Assembly: GCF_004761865.1 (NCBI RefSeq)
Contig: NZ_SJDM01000004.1
Location: 62,001-126,000 of the forward strand
From: Crenalkalicoccus roseus
Lineage (GTDB): Bacteria > Pseudomonadota > Alphaproteobacteria > Acetobacterales > Acetobacteraceae
Direction of reading: 5' to 3'
Length of the DNA: 64,000 nt
The translations under genes were made by a program, and so were the position numbers. Shown here piece after piece: positions 1 to 9,636 of the stretch (the stretch's first letter is position 1; each line of letters begins with the position of its first letter). Below the pieces are notes generated by a model that made no database searches, was not told the DNA's origin, and saw nothing but the letters and a program-made list of their open reading frames with translations.

Positions 1-947
<947 letters not shown>

Positions 948-1028
948 CTACTCCGCCCCGTCCGGGGCGGCAAGGCGCACCCGGCGCGGCCCCCTTCCGC
1001 GCCCGGATCCGCCGCCCGACACCCCGCG

Positions 1029-1394
1029 TCAGAAGGGCATGCAGCGCACGACGTCGCTGTGGCCGGTGGCGAGGGTCGCCATGGTGCCGGCGGGGCAGCC
1101 GGCCATCTGCACGCCCATGGCCGGTGGCAGGCCCGCCGTCCAGTCGAAGGAGCGTCCGCCGCACGCGCCCCGCCCCCGCGCGCAGGTGGCGGCGCGCTGC
1201 GTCTGGGTGGCGGAGCGGGGCTCCTTCACGCCGCGCCGCGCCTGGTCCGGCTTGGGCACGGCGCCGGCGCGGGCCGGCGCCGAAGACGCGGCGACCTTGC
1301 CCCGGGTGATGCCGGCGCCGTCCTTGCCCGAGGTGGCGAGGGCCGGTCCGGCGGCGAGAAGAAGTCCGAGCAAGGCGAGCGGGAAGGCGCGCAT
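1029..1394 (-). CDS. Small secreted cysteine-containing protein, unknown function
   Basis: A 121-residue protein of unknown function. It opens with a clear Sec signal peptide (MRAF followed by a Leu/Ala-rich core ending in ALA around residue 20). The mature part is basic and Pro/Ala-rich for about 45 residues. A C-terminal half follows with four Cys (in ATCARGRGACGG, AGCPAGT and VRCMPF), which could form two disulfides in the periplasm. It lies 123 nt upstream of mdh and 89 nt downstream of zapE on the same strand, so it may be co-transcribed. I recognise no domain. Codon use matches the neighbours. Confidence 0.7.
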   Translation of the reverse strand: MRAFPLALLGLLLAAGPALATSGKDGAGITRGKVAASSAPARAGAVPKPDQARRGVKEPRSATQTQRAATCARGRGACGGRSFDWTAGLPPAMGVQMAGCPAGTMATLATGHSDVVRCMPF

Positions 1395-1483
1395 TCAGGA
1401 TCCCCCTTGATTCCGTGATGCGTGTTGCGCCGTGTTACAGCAGCCCAGCCCGCGCTGGCCAGCCCCCACGTGCCGCGCGGCCT

Positions 1484-2665
1484 TCAGGTCAGGTGTGGCA
1501 ACGCCAGGTAGTCCTGGCTCTGCATCTCCATGAGGCGGCTCGCCGTGCGCTCGAACATCGCCGCATTCTCGCCGCGCTCGTAGAGCAGGTCGGGCGCCGC
1601 CTCGGCGGAGGCGACCAGCTTGCAGCGGTGCTCGTAGAGCGCGTCCACCAGGGTGATGAAGCGGCGGGCCCTGTCGAAATTCTCGGGGCCCAGGCGGGGA
1701 ATCCCATCCAGCACCAGGGTGTGGAAATGCGTGGCGAGCGCCAGGTAGTCGGCGGGGCCGAGGGGGCGGCCGCACAGCGTCTCGAAATCCGCCCGCGCCA
1801 CGCCGCGCGCCGCCTGCGGAATCTCGAGCCAGCGGCCGAGCACGGCGAGGCGCGCCGGCCTGCCGTGCGGCTCGCCGCTCAGCTCCAGGAAGGCGCGGTC
1901 CAGCGCCTGCTCGGCCCGCGCGTCGGCCGGGCAGTGCCAGGTCGGCATGCCGCGGATGCGGTCGCGCCGGTAGTCGCGCTCCGCTTCCAGAACCAGCACC
2001 TCGAGGCGCTTCTTGATCAGCGCGATGAAGGGCAGGAAGGCGTCGCGCCCCGGCCTTCCCTTGAACAGGTCGTCGGGCAGGGTGTTGCTGGTCGCGACCA
2101 CCACCACGCCGCGGGCGAACAGCGCCTCGAACAGGCGGCCGAGGATCATGGCGTCGGTGATGTCGTGGACCTGGAACTCGTCGAAGCAGAGCAGCGCCGC
2201 CTCGGCGGCGATCGACTCGGCGAGGGGGGGAATCGGGTCGGCCTCGGCCGGGTGCGCCTTCTTCCAGGCATGGATGCGCCGGTGGCACTGCTGCATGAAC
2301 TGGTGGAAGTGGATCCGGCGCTTGCGCGCGACCTCGGCGCAGTCGAAGAACAGGTCCATCAGCATGGACTTGCCGCGCCCGACCTCGCCGACCAGGTAGA
2401 GGCCCTGCGGCGCCTCGGCCGGCGCCTCCTCCACCGGCTTGCGGCGGAAGAAGCGGGCGAGGAAGCCGGTCGGCGCCTCCGGCGCCTCCGGCCGCGGGTC
2501 GTAGCCACGCAGCCGCCGCCAGAGGTCCTGCAGCCGCTCCGCCGCCAGGGCCTGGGCCTGATCGTGGCGCAGCGCGCCGGCGGCGACGCGCGCGCGGTAG
2601 GCGTGGAGCGGCCCCTCGGCCGGCGTGGGCCCGGCGGCGGGTGGCGCGGAGAGCGGAGCGTGCAT
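1484..2665 (-). CDS. zapE: Cell division ATPase ZapE (AFG1 family)
   Basis: AFG1/ZapE-type P-loop ATPase, 393 aa with the chosen ATG (MHAPLSAPP). In E. coli ZapE acts on FtsZ rings; the mitochondrial homologue handles misassembled respiratory proteins. Walker A GEVGRGKS is at about residues 93-100, followed by the family stretch HFHQFM and a Walker B ending CFDEFQ. The frame stays open 24 codons further upstream to 2737, but that part is low-complexity and would run into the operator-like repeat at 2726-2745, so the internal ATG is preferred. The zapE-mdh order is common in alphaproteobacteria. It is divergent from ahcY. Confidence 0.93.
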   Translation of the reverse strand: MHAPLSAPPAAGPTPAEGPLHAYRARVAAGALRHDQAQALAAERLQDLWRRLRGYDPRPEAPEAPTGFLARFFRRKPVEEAPAEAPQGLYLVGEVGRGKSMLMDLFFDCAEVARKRRIHFHQFMQQCHRRIHAWKKAHPAEADPIPPLAESIAAEAALLCFDEFQVHDITDAMILGRLFEALFARGVVVVATSNTLPDDLFKGRPGRDAFLPFIALIKKRLEVLVLEAERDYRRDRIRGMPTWHCPADARAEQALDRAFLELSGEPHGRPARLAVLGRWLEIPQAARGVARADFETLCGRPLGPADYLALATHFHTLVLDGIPRLGPENFDRARRFITLVDALYEHRCKLVASAEAAPDLLYERGENAAMFERTASRLMEMQSQDYLALPHLT

Positions 2666-2725
2666 CGGTCGGGCGGGATAGCCCGTTGCGCCCCTGCGGT
2701 AAACTCGCCCTCCCGGCCGGGCAGG

Positions 2726-2745
2726 GCATAAAGACATGCTTATGC
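2726..2745. promoter_or_regulatory. Inverted repeat, SahR-like operator candidate upstream of ahcY
   Basis: Perfect 6-bp arms GCATAA and TTATGC separated by 8 nt (AGACATGC), in an AT-rich patch 77 nt upstream of the ahcY start and 60 nt upstream of zapE. The ATAAAGA-like half resembles, from memory, the sites of the ArsR-family S-adenosylhomocysteine regulator SahR that control ahcY in several proteobacteria. That identification is inference; the palindrome itself is seen directly. Confidence 0.45.
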
Positions 2746-2821
2746 TTCGTTCGACCGCTCTGGCCTCCCGGCCCGCCGCGTGCTAGGCGGGCGCGGAATG
2801 CCGCCAGGGACCAGGAGCGCG

Positions 2822-4225
2822 ATGCCCGTTGCGAGCGAATACAAGGTGAAGGACCTCTCCCTGGCCGAGTGGGGCCGGAAGGAGATCGCCATCGCCGAGG
2901 ACGAGATGCCCGGCCTGATGGCGGTGCGCCGCGAATACGGCCCCGCCCAGCCGCTCAGGGGCGCGCGCATCGCCGGCTGCCTGCACATGACCATCCAGAC
3001 CGCGGTGCTGATCGAGACGCTGAAGCATCTCGGCGCCGATGTCCGCTGGTCCTCCTGCAACATCTTCTCCACCCAGGACCACGCCGCCGCCGCCATCGCC
3101 GCCGCCGGCACGCCGGTCTTCGCGGTGAAGGGCGAGACCCTGCAGGAATACTGGGAGTACGTGCGCCGCACCCTGGAATGGGGCGACGGCGGCGAGCCGA
3201 ACATGATCCTCGACGACGGCGGGGACATGACGCTCCTCGTCCACCACGGCGTGCGCGCCGAGCAGGGCGACACCGCCTTCCTCGACCGCGCCTCCAACGA
3301 GGAGGAGGAGGTCTTCTTCGCCCTCATCAAGGACACGCTGAAGGCGAAGCCGGGCTGGTTCGGGCGGCTGGCCGGGGCGATCCGCGGCGTCTCCGAGGAG
3401 ACGACGACGGGCGTGCACCGCCTCTACGTCATGGCGAAGGAGGGCCGCCTGCTCTTTCCCGCCATCAACGTCAACGACAGCGTCACCAAGTCGAAATTCG
3501 ACAACCTCTACGGCTGCCGCGAATCGCTGGTGGACGGCATCCGCCGCGGCACCGACGTGATGATGGCCGGCAAGGTCGCCATGGTCTGCGGCTTCGGCGA
3601 TGTCGGCAAGGGCAGCGCCGCCAGCCTGCGCAACGCCGGCTGCCGCGTGATGGTGAGCGAGGTGGACCCGATCTGCGCCCTGCAGGCGGCGATGGAGGGC
3701 TACCAGGTGGTGACGATGGAGCAGGCGGCGCCCGTCGCCGACATCTTCGTCACCGCCACCGGCAATGTGGACGTCATCACCGTCGAGCACATGCGGCGGA
3801 TGAAGCACCGCGCCATCGTCTGCAACATCGGCCACTTCGACTCCGAGATCCAGGTGGCGGCGCTGCGCAACTACAAGTGGCACAACGTGAAGCCGCAGGT
3901 GGACGAGATCGAGTTCCCCGACGGCAAGCGCATCATCCTGCTCTCCGAGGGGCGGCTCGTGAACCTCGGCAACGCCACCGGCCACCCGAGCTTCGTCATG
4001 TCCGCGAGCTTCACCAACCAGACGCTGGCGCAGATCGAGCTCTGGACCAATCCGGGCAAGTACGAGCGCAGGGTCTACACCCTGCCCAAGCACCTCGACG
4101 AGAAGGTGGCGGCGCTGCACCTCGAGAAGGTGGGCGCCACCCTGACGCGGCTGCGCCCCGAGCAGGCGGCCTATATCGGCGTGCCGCCGGAGGGGCCGTT
4201 CAAGCCGGACCACTACCGCTACTGA
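2822..4225 (+). CDS. ahcY: Adenosylhomocysteinase
   Basis: S-adenosyl-L-homocysteine hydrolase, which splits SAH to adenosine and homocysteine and so keeps methylation going. It is 467 aa, a little longer than the animal enzyme because of the extra segment near residues 150-190 found in many bacterial forms. Seen: substrate/NAD region [15 protein letters not shown] (residues 77-91), NAD-binding GFGDVGKG (257-264), GHFD near 340, and the C-terminal KPDHYRY that reaches into the partner subunit's NAD site. The start was chosen at MPVASEYKV because AGGAG lies a few nucleotides before it; an in-frame ATG at 2780 has no such signal. It is apparently monocistronic, with a hairpin 11 nt after the stop. 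Confidence 0.98.
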   Translation: MPVASEYKVKDLSLAEWGRKEIAIAEDEMPGLMAVRREYGPAQPLRGARIAGCLHMTIQTAVLIETLKHLGADVRWSSCNIFSTQDHAAAAIAAAGTPVFAVKGETLQEYWEYVRRTLEWGDGGEPNMILDDGGDMTLLVHHGVRAEQGDTAFLDRASNEEEEVFFALIKDTLKAKPGWFGRLAGAIRGVSEETTTGVHRLYVMAKEGRLLFPAINVNDSVTKSKFDNLYGCRESLVDGIRRGTDVMMAGKVAMVCGFGDVGKGSAASLRNAGCRVMVSEVDPICALQAAMEGYQVVTMEQAAPVADIFVTATGNVDVITVEHMRRMKHRAIVCNIGHFDSEIQVAALRNYKWHNVKPQVDEIEFPDGKRIILLSEGRLVNLGNATGHPSFVMSASFTNQTLAQIELWTNPGKYERRVYTLPKHLDEKVAALHLEKVGATLTRLRPEQAAYIGVPPEGPFKPDHYRY

Positions 4226-4236
4226 GGCGGCGGGGA

Positions 4237-4254
4237 GGGGGCGCCGCCCCCCTT
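4237..4254 (+). terminator. Hairpin terminator candidate after ahcY
   Basis: GGGGGC, three-base loop GCC, then GCCCCC, followed at once by CTTT. It begins 11 nt after the ahcY stop. The T-run is short, so efficiency is uncertain. Confidence 0.5.
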
Positions 4255-4316
4255 TCCGGACTTCCTTCCGTCTCCGGACGGCATTACATGGCCGAACCCC
4301 TCGCGGAGGATTCGCC

Positions 4317-5408
4317 ATGAACCGTCGTGCCCTGCTCGGCACCGCAGCGGCGGCGCCCGTCGCCCTCGCCGCCCCCGCCATCGCCCAGACCATGCCGGAG
4401 GTGCGCTGGCGCCTCTCCTCCTCCTTCCCCCGCTCGCTCGACGTGCTCTACGGCACCGGGGAGCGCATCGCGGCACGGGTGGCGGCCCTGACCGAGGGGC
4501 GCTTCCGCATCCAGGTCTTTCCCGCGGGCGAGATCGTGCCCGGGCTGCAGGTGCTGGACGCGGTGCAGGCGGGCACGCTGGAGGCAGGCCACACCGCCGC
4601 CTACTACTACATCGGCAAGGATCCGAGCTTCGCCTTCTTCACCGCCGTGCCCTTCGGGCTGAACACGCGCATGCTGACCGCCTGGCTGACCCAGGGCGGG
4701 GGCAACCAGCTCGGGGCAGAGCTGTTCCGAGACTACAACATCCACGCCGTCCCGGCCGGCGATACCGGCGCGCAGATGGGCGGCTGGTTCCGCGGCGAGA
4801 TCCGCTCGCTGCAGGAGCTGAACGGGCTGAAATTCCGCATCGCCGGCCTGGCGGGGCAGGTGTTCCAGCGCCTCGGCGCGGTGCCGACGGTGATCGCCGC
4901 CGGGGACATCTACCCCGCCCTCGAGCGGGGCACGCTGGACGCGGTGGAGTTCGTCGGTCCCTACGACGACGAGAAGCTCGGCTTCGTGCGCGTCGCCCGC
5001 AACTACTACGCCCCCGGCTTCTGGGAGGCGGGGGCGCGACTGCACTTCATGGCCAACCAGCGGGCCTGGGACGCCCTGCCGCAGACCTACAGGGAGGCGG
5101 TGGAGGTCGCCTGCGGCGAGGCCAATGCCGAGATGGTGGCCCGCTACGACCACCTGAACCCGCAGGCGCTGCGCCGCCTGGTCGCCGCCGGCGCCCAGCT
5201 CCGCTTCTGGCCGCGGGACATCATGCAGGCCGCCTGGCGGGAGACCAACGGCCTCTACGAGGACCTCTCCGCCCGCAACGAGCGCTTCCGCCGCATCTGG
5301 ACCTCCTACCGCGCCTACCGGGACGAGCTGTACCAGTGGTTCCGCGTGGCGGAGAACAGCTTCGACAACTTCGCCTTCGTGGCGGCGGCGCAGCAGCAGC
5401 AGCGCTGA
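4317..5408 (+). CDS. TRAP transporter substrate-binding protein (DctP/TakP-like), orphan
   Basis: Periplasmic binding protein of a TRAP (tripartite, ion-gradient driven) carrier, 363 aa. The N-terminus MNRRALLG...AIA carries a twin-Arg-like start and signal peptide, cut after about residue 23. The mature chain has DctP-family features: the WRLSSSFPRSLDVLYG opening, the FRIAGLAGQVFQRLGAVP region with the carboxylate-binding Arg, and GTLDAVEFVGPYDDEKLG. The closest look is to the TakP (2-oxo acid) branch. No DctQ or DctM membrane subunits lie nearby, so it must pair with a carrier encoded elsewhere. A GGAGG ribosome site precedes the ATG. Substrate cannot be told from sequence. Confidence 0.88.
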   Translation: MNRRALLGTAAAAPVALAAPAIAQTMPEVRWRLSSSFPRSLDVLYGTGERIAARVAALTEGRFRIQVFPAGEIVPGLQVLDAVQAGTLEAGHTAAYYYIGKDPSFAFFTAVPFGLNTRMLTAWLTQGGGNQLGAELFRDYNIHAVPAGDTGAQMGGWFRGEIRSLQELNGLKFRIAGLAGQVFQRLGAVPTVIAAGDIYPALERGTLDAVEFVGPYDDEKLGFVRVARNYYAPGFWEAGARLHFMANQRAWDALPQTYREAVEVACGEANAEMVARYDHLNPQALRRLVAAGAQLRFWPRDIMQAAWRETNGLYEDLSARNERFRRIWTSYRAYRDELYQWFRVAENSFDNFAFVAAAQQQQR

Positions 5409-5416
5409 GCCGGAAC

Positions 5417-5448
5417 GGGGCGGGCAGGGATCCCTTCCCGCCCGCCCC
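5417..5448 (+). terminator. Hairpin terminator candidate
   Basis: Nine-base arms GGGGCGGGC and GCCCGCCCC around a 14-nt loop that can itself pair. It starts 8 nt after the stop of the TRAP binding protein. A TTTT lies about 20 nt beyond, not directly after the stem, so Rho-independent activity is only probable. Confidence 0.5.
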
Positions 5449-5540
5449 GGGCCCACGACACAGATTTTAACCTCGCCTTCATGTCGCCTTGCGCGGCTTT
5501 CGGCTATGCCCCCGCGATCCGCCAAGGGGTTCCTCGCCAC

Positions 5541-6344
5541 ATGGAGTCTGCCGCGCTGCTCTCCGCCTTCCTGATGGGGGTGGTGGAGGGGCTGACCGAG
5601 TTCCTTCCCGTCTCCTCCACCGGGCACCTGATCCTGCTCGGGGAACTCATCGGCTTCGAGGGACCGCCGGGGAAGGCCTTCGAGATCTCGATCCAGCTCG
5701 GCGCCATCCTGGCGGTGGTGCTGATCTACCACCGCATGCTGTGGCAGATCGCCCTCGGCATGTGGCGGCCGGGGCCGGCGCGCTACTACGCCGTGAATCT
5801 GACGCTGGCCTTCCTGCCAGCGCTGGTGATCGGCGCCACGCTGTACAAACCGATCACCACGGCGCTGTTCAACCCCTGGGTCGTGTCCATGGCCCTCATC
5901 GTCGGCGGCATCGCCATCATCGGCATCGAGCGGGCCCGCCGGCGGCCCAGCATCCGCTCGGTGCCCGAGATCGGCCCCCTGGCGGCGCTGCTGATCGGTT
6001 TCGGCCAGGTGCTGGCGATGATCCCCGGCACCTCCCGCTCCGCCGCCACCATCATCGCCGCGCTGCTGCTCGGCGTGGAGCGCCGCACGGCGGCCGAGTT
6101 CAGCTTCGTCCTCGCGATCCCGACCATGCTGGCGGCCACGGTCTACAGCCTGTGGATGGCGCGGGACGCGCTCGACTTCTCGGCCATGGGGCAGATCGCG
6201 GTCGGCTTCGTGACCGCCTTCGCGGTGGCGCTGGTGACGGTGCGCGTCGGCCTCGAGGTGATCGCGCGGCTCGGCTTCACCCCGTTCGGCTGGTACCGTA
6301 TCGGCATCGGGACGGTGATGCTGCTCTGGCTGAGCTTCGGCTGA
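5541..6344 (+). CDS. uppP: Undecaprenyl-diphosphatase
   Basis: Integral membrane phosphatase (BacA/UppP) that turns undecaprenyl diphosphate back into the monophosphate carrier for peptidoglycan and other surface polymers. It is 267 aa, close to the 273 of E. coli. Seen: the family signatures EGLTEFLPVSSTGHL at residues 16-30, with catalytic Glu, Ser and His, and PGTSRSAATI in the second half with its catalytic Arg, plus about eight hydrophobic segments. An in-frame ATG at 5481 would add 20 residues without hydrophobic or family character, so MESAALL at 5541 is taken as the start. It stands alone between a TRAP protein and the convergent dehydratase. Confidence 0.96.
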   Translation: MESAALLSAFLMGVVEGLTEFLPVSSTGHLILLGELIGFEGPPGKAFEISIQLGAILAVVLIYHRMLWQIALGMWRPGPARYYAVNLTLAFLPALVIGATLYKPITTALFNPWVVSMALIVGGIAIIGIERARRRPSIRSVPEIGPLAALLIGFGQVLAMIPGTSRSAATIIAALLLGVERRTAAEFSFVLAIPTMLAATVYSLWMARDALDFSAMGQIAVGFVTAFAVALVTVRVGLEVIARLGFTPFGWYRIGIGTVMLLWLSFG

Positions 6345-6399
6345 CGCGGCCGGCGGCCGCGCGAGCGGGCGAAGGCGGCCGCGGGCATGGGCGGGCGCT

Positions 6400-7335
6400 T
6401 CAGGCGAGGCTCGCCGGATCGCAATTGCCGCCGCAGACCAGCACCCCCACCCGCGCCCCGGCGGGCGCCTGCCAGCGGCCGCTCAGCAGCGCCGCCAGCG
6501 CCGTCGCCCCGCCGGGCTCGGCGAGGATGCGGCACGCCTCCCACAGCCGGCGCTGCGCCTCGCGGATCGCCGCGTCCGGCACCAGCACCGCTTCCGCGAC
6601 ATGGCGCTGCGCCAGCGGGAACATCAGCCCGCCCACCTGGCGGGCCCCCAGGCTGTCCGCGGCGAGGCCGCCGACCGGCACCGGCACCGGCCGGCCTGCC
6701 TGCAGCGCGGCGGCAAGGGTCGGGCAGGCTTCGGGCTCCACGCTGATCACCCGCACATCGCCGCCGGCATGCCAGGCGGCGATGCCGCCGATCAGCCCGC
6801 CGCCGCCGGTCGCCACCAGCAGATGCGTCAGCTCCGGCGCCTGCTCCTGCCACTCCCTCGCCACCGTGCCCTGGCCCGCCAGCACCTCCGCCTGGTCGTA
6901 GGCATGCACCAGCAGCGCGCCGGTCTCCGCCGCGCGGCGTTCGCTCTCCGCCCGCGCCTCGTCATAGGCGGCCCCGGCCACCCGCAGCCGCGCGCCATAG
7001 CCCTCGATGCGGGCGCGCTTGGCGGGGCCGGTGAGTTCGGGGACGAAGATCTCCGCCGGCACGCCGAGGGCGCACGCCGCATAGGCCACCGCCGCCCCGT
7101 GATTGCCGCCCGAGGCGGCGACCACGCCGGCGGGCGGGGGGGGCGAGGAGAGCATGCGGTTGAAGGCGCCGCGCGGCTTGAAGCTGCCGCTGGCCTGCAG
7201 CAGTTCGAGCTTCAGCGTCAGCGAGTGGCCGGGGCTGAGCGCCCCGGCCGGCAGGCGCAGCAGCGGCGTGCGGCGGATATGCGGGGCGATGCGGGCGGCG
7301 GCGGCGGCGATGGCCTCTCGGTCGGGCGGGCGCAT
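6400..7335 (-). CDS. PLP-dependent threonine/serine dehydratase family protein
   Basis: Fold-type II PLP enzyme of 311 aa, like threonine or serine dehydratases and serine racemase. Seen: the PLP-lysine motif SGSFKPRGAFN, the substrate loop ASGGNHGAAVAYA, the phosphate-binding glycine loop GGGGLIGG, and a late VCGGN loop. There is no C-terminal ACT regulatory domain, so this is not full-length biosynthetic IlvA; a catabolic dehydratase (Thr, Ser or hydroxy-aspartate) is the better guess. The ATG at 7335 begins MRPPDRE; the open frame upstream carries no family sequence. It is divergent from hprK, with 144 nt between them that must hold both promoters. Confidence 0.88.
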   Translation of the reverse strand: MRPPDREAIAAAAARIAPHIRRTPLLRLPAGALSPGHSLTLKLELLQASGSFKPRGAFNRMLSSPPPPAGVVAASGGNHGAAVAYAACALGVPAEIFVPELTGPAKRARIEGYGARLRVAGAAYDEARAESERRAAETGALLVHAYDQAEVLAGQGTVAREWQEQAPELTHLLVATGGGGLIGGIAAWHAGGDVRVISVEPEACPTLAAALQAGRPVPVPVGGLAADSLGARQVGGLMFPLAQRHVAEAVLVPDAAIREAQRRLWEACRILAEPGGATALAALLSGRWQAPAGARVGVLVCGGNCDPASLA

Positions 7336-7479
7336 GGGCGCGGACCTTGGCACCGGCCCTGGCGCCCCGCAACCGGCCTCTGCCGCCACGGTGGATCGGC
7401 CGGGGGGCGAGGCAACCTCCGGTCCCTTTCCGGCGTGCCGCCTTTCTGCAATGGTGCGCCACTCCGGGATGCGGCAGGG

Positions 7480-7944
7480 ATGCTGGTGCATGGAAGCTGC
7501 GTGGCCCTCGGGGGCGATGCCGTGCTGCTCCTCGGTCCGTCCGGGAGCGGCAAGTCCGATCTCGCGTTGCGCCTGATCCATGAGGGCTGGCGGCTGGTGG
7601 CGGACGATCAGGTGGCATTGAGGGTGGAGGAGGGAGGTCTGCTCGCCTCGGCGCCGCCGGCCCTGGCCGGGATGCTCGAGGTGCGTGGCCTCGGCATCTT
7701 CCGCAGCCTGCCGGTGGCCGAGCCCGCGCCGGCGCTGCGGCTCGCCGTGCACCTCGCGCCGCGGGAGGGGGTACCGCGCCTGCCCGAACCCGCCACTTGG
7801 CGGGCGGCAGGCATCGCCGTGCCGGCGGTGGCGCTGCATGGCCTCGACGCCTCCGCGCCTGCGCGCATCGCCTTCGCCCTCGGCGCGGCGACGGGACGGC
7901 TGCGGCAGCGCGCCGGCGCCTTCACCGCGGAGGAGGGGGCATGA
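7480..7944 (+). CDS. hprK: HPr kinase/phosphorylase, short alphaproteobacterial form
   Basis: 154-aa HPr(Ser) kinase consisting of the catalytic domain only, as is normal in alphaproteobacteria; Gram-positive HprK is about 310 aa. Seen: P-loop GPSGSGKSD (residues 19-27), Asp pair in LVADDQV, and the HprK signature LEVRGLGI near residue 66. It phosphorylates and dephosphorylates the regulatory Ser of HPr, here probably that of the HPr encoded three genes downstream. Start at MLVHGSCVALGG. Its stop overlaps the rapZ start (ATGA). First gene of a five-gene regulatory PTS operon. Confidence 0.94.
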   Translation: MLVHGSCVALGGDAVLLLGPSGSGKSDLALRLIHEGWRLVADDQVALRVEEGGLLASAPPALAGMLEVRGLGIFRSLPVAEPAPALRLAVHLAPREGVPRLPEPATWRAAGIAVPAVALHGLDASAPARIAFALGAATGRLRQRAGAFTAEEGA

Positions 7945-8867
7945 CCCGCCGCCCGCTCGTGCTCGTCACCGGCCTGTCGGGGGCCGGCAAGGCCTCGGTG
8001 CTGCGGGTGCTCGAGGATCTCGGCTACGAGACGGTGGACAACCCCCCCCTCAAGGTGCTGGAGGAACTGGTCGGGGACGGGGAGGGGCCGCTCGCCGCCG
8101 GCATCGACACCCGTACCCGCGGCTTCGGCGCCGCCGAGGCGCTGGCGATGCTGGTGCGGCTGCGCGCCCGCCGCGATGTCGCCGTCACCCTCGTCTATGT
8201 CACGGCCGAGGAGGGCGTGCTGCTCCGCCGCTACACCGAGACGCGGCGCCGCCACCCCCTCGCCCCCGGTGGCTCGCTCGGCAGCCGGGTGGCGGACGGC
8301 ATCGCGCGGGAGCGGGCCTTGCTCGAACCGCTGCGCGACGCGGCCGAGCTGGTGGTGGATACCTCCGACCTGCCGCTGCCGGAGCTGCGCCGGCTGATCG
8401 AGGCCCGCTTCGCCCTGGAGGGCGGCCCCGGCCTCTCGATCCTGCTGCAGTCCTTCGCCTTCCCCAAGGGCCTGCCGCGGGAAGCCGACCTGGTCTTCGA
8501 CCTCCGCTTCCTGCGCAACCCGCACTATGTGGAGGAGCTGCGGCCGCTCACCGGCCGGCACCCCGCGGTGGCGGCGCATATCGAGGCCGATCCGGACTTC
8601 CCCGGCTTCTGGCAGCGCCTCACCGGCTTCCTGGATCCGCTCTTGCCGCGCTATGCCGCCGAGGGCAAGAAGTACCTGACGGTCGCCATCGGCTGCACCG
8701 GGGGGCGGCACCGGTCGGTCCTTGTGGCGGAGCGCCTGGCGGACCATTTTCGTGGCCTAGGCTGGCGGGCCGAGGTGGCCCACAGGGATGCCGGCGTCGG
8801 GCGGGACGCCGCGCCGGAGCGAAGCGTCCAGCCCGAGGGTCGGGAGGCCCTGACACGCACCCCATGA
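7941..8867 (+). CDS. rapZ: RNase adapter protein RapZ
   Basis: 308-aa RapZ/YvcJ-family protein. In E. coli it binds GlmZ/GlmY RNAs and glucosamine-6-phosphate and steers RNase E; the alphaproteobacterial targets are less clear. Seen: P-loop GLSGAGKAS (residues 10-18), DTRTRGF in the middle of the N-terminal half, and the C-terminal GCTGGRHRSV loop that binds the sugar phosphate. The last 25 residues are Arg/Pro-rich and variable. It overlaps hprK at its start and the EIIA gene at its end by ATGA, so translation is coupled. The linkage to hprK and PTS genes is conserved across alphaproteobacteria. Confidence 0.95.
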   Translation: MTRRPLVLVTGLSGAGKASVLRVLEDLGYETVDNPPLKVLEELVGDGEGPLAAGIDTRTRGFGAAEALAMLVRLRARRDVAVTLVYVTAEEGVLLRRYTETRRRHPLAPGGSLGSRVADGIARERALLEPLRDAAELVVDTSDLPLPELRRLIEARFALEGGPGLSILLQSFAFPKGLPREADLVFDLRFLRNPHYVEELRPLTGRHPAVAAHIEADPDFPGFWQRLTGFLDPLLPRYAAEGKKYLTVAIGCTGGRHRSVLVAERLADHFRGLGWRAEVAHRDAGVGRDAAPERSVQPEGREALTRTP

Positions 8868-9304
8868 TCGGTCTTGTTCTGGTGACCCACGGCCGGCTGG
8901 CCGAGGAACTCCGGTCCGCCATGGAGCATGTGGTGGGGCCGCAGCGCGCCGTGGCCACCGTCTGCATCGGCCCCGACGACGACATGGAGCGTCGGCGGCA
9001 GGACATTAAGGAGTGCATCGCCGCCGTGGACCAGGGGGACGGGGTGGTGGTGCTGACCGACATCCTCGGCGGCACCCCCTGCAACCTCGCCGTCTCCCTC
9101 GCCGACCGGACGCATGTGGACGTGATCGCGGGTGTGAACCTGCCCCTGCTGGTCAAGCTGGCGAAGATCCGCGGCACGGAGCGGCTGGCGGAGGCGGTGG
9201 GCCACGCCGCCGCCGCCGGGCGCAAGTACATCGCCGCCACCGGCGACATGCCGAACATGCCCGCCCGGGTGAACGGCCGGGCCAATGGGGAGGACAAGCC
9301 GTGA
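8864..9304 (+). CDS. PTS EIIA component, mannose family (regulatory)
   Basis: 146-aa EIIA domain of the mannose family (EIIA-Man, sometimes called PtsM/ManX in alphaproteobacteria). The phospho-acceptor is His9 in LVTHGRLAEE; DILGGTPCNLA around residue 67 is the second family landmark. No EIIB, EIIC or EIID gene is linked, so it probably serves as a phosphorylation-state reporter rather than in sugar uptake. It starts inside the rapZ stop (ATGA), and its own stop overlaps the GTG of the HPr gene. Confidence 0.93.
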   Translation: MIGLVLVTHGRLAEELRSAMEHVVGPQRAVATVCIGPDDDMERRRQDIKECIAAVDQGDGVVVLTDILGGTPCNLAVSLADRTHVDVIAGVNLPLLVKLAKIRGTERLAEAVGHAAAAGRKYIAATGDMPNMPARVNGRANGEDKP

Positions 9305-9636
9305 GCGGAGCGGGAAGCCAGACGGTGCGGGGCGGCATGGGCGAGTGCGGTTGCGATCCCTCCGGCCTCGTGCTGCGGCGCACCCTCACCATCCGCAACA
9401 GCCGCGGCCTGCACGCCCGCGCCGCGGCCAAGCTGGTGACGCTGGCCGAGCGCTACTCCGCCTGCCTCTCCGTGCTGCGCGACGGGCAGCGGGTGCCCGC
9501 CTGCTCGATCATGGGGCTGATGATGCTGGGGGCGGGCCCGGGCAGCCAGATCACCATCGAGGCCGAGGGCTGGGACGCCAAGGAAGCGCTCGAGGCTGTC
9601 GCCGGCCTGGTCGAGGCCGGCTTCCATGAAGACTGA
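9301..9636 (+). CDS. ptsH: Phosphocarrier protein HPr
   Basis: HPr-family phosphocarrier, 111 aa from a GTG start that overlaps the EIIA stop (GTGA). The first 25 residues are an extension relative to the usual 85-90 aa. The EI-phosphorylated residue is His38 in SRGLHARAAAK; Ala replaces the Pro of enteric HPr, as commonly seen in alphaproteobacteria. The HprK target is Ser69 in ACSIMGLMMLGA. Both phosphorylation sites are intact, which fits the presence of hprK and EI in the same operon. The 3' end overlaps the EI gene by 11 nt. Confidence 0.93.
   Translation: MSGAGSQTVRGGMGECGCDPSGLVLRRTLTIRNSRGLHARAAAKLVTLAERYSACLSVLRDGQRVPACSIMGLMMLGAGPGSQITIEAEGWDAKEALEAVAGLVEAGFHED

Noticed and set aside
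2666-2821. SAH or SAM riboswitch before ahcY
   Set aside because: The space is short and holds a plain palindrome rather than the stems and conserved bases of those riboswitches; an operator is a better fit.
4317-5408. A complete TRAP transporter locus
   Set aside because: No DctQ- or DctM-like membrane subunits lie on either side; only the binding protein is present.
7480-7944. hprK as a truncated pseudogene
   Set aside because: The short, catalytic-domain-only form is normal in alphaproteobacteria, and the P-loop and signature motif are intact.
9301-9636. HPr with a missing Pro next to the active His as a defect
   Set aside because: Ala or Ser at that position is common in alphaproteobacterial HPr; both phosphorylation sites remain.
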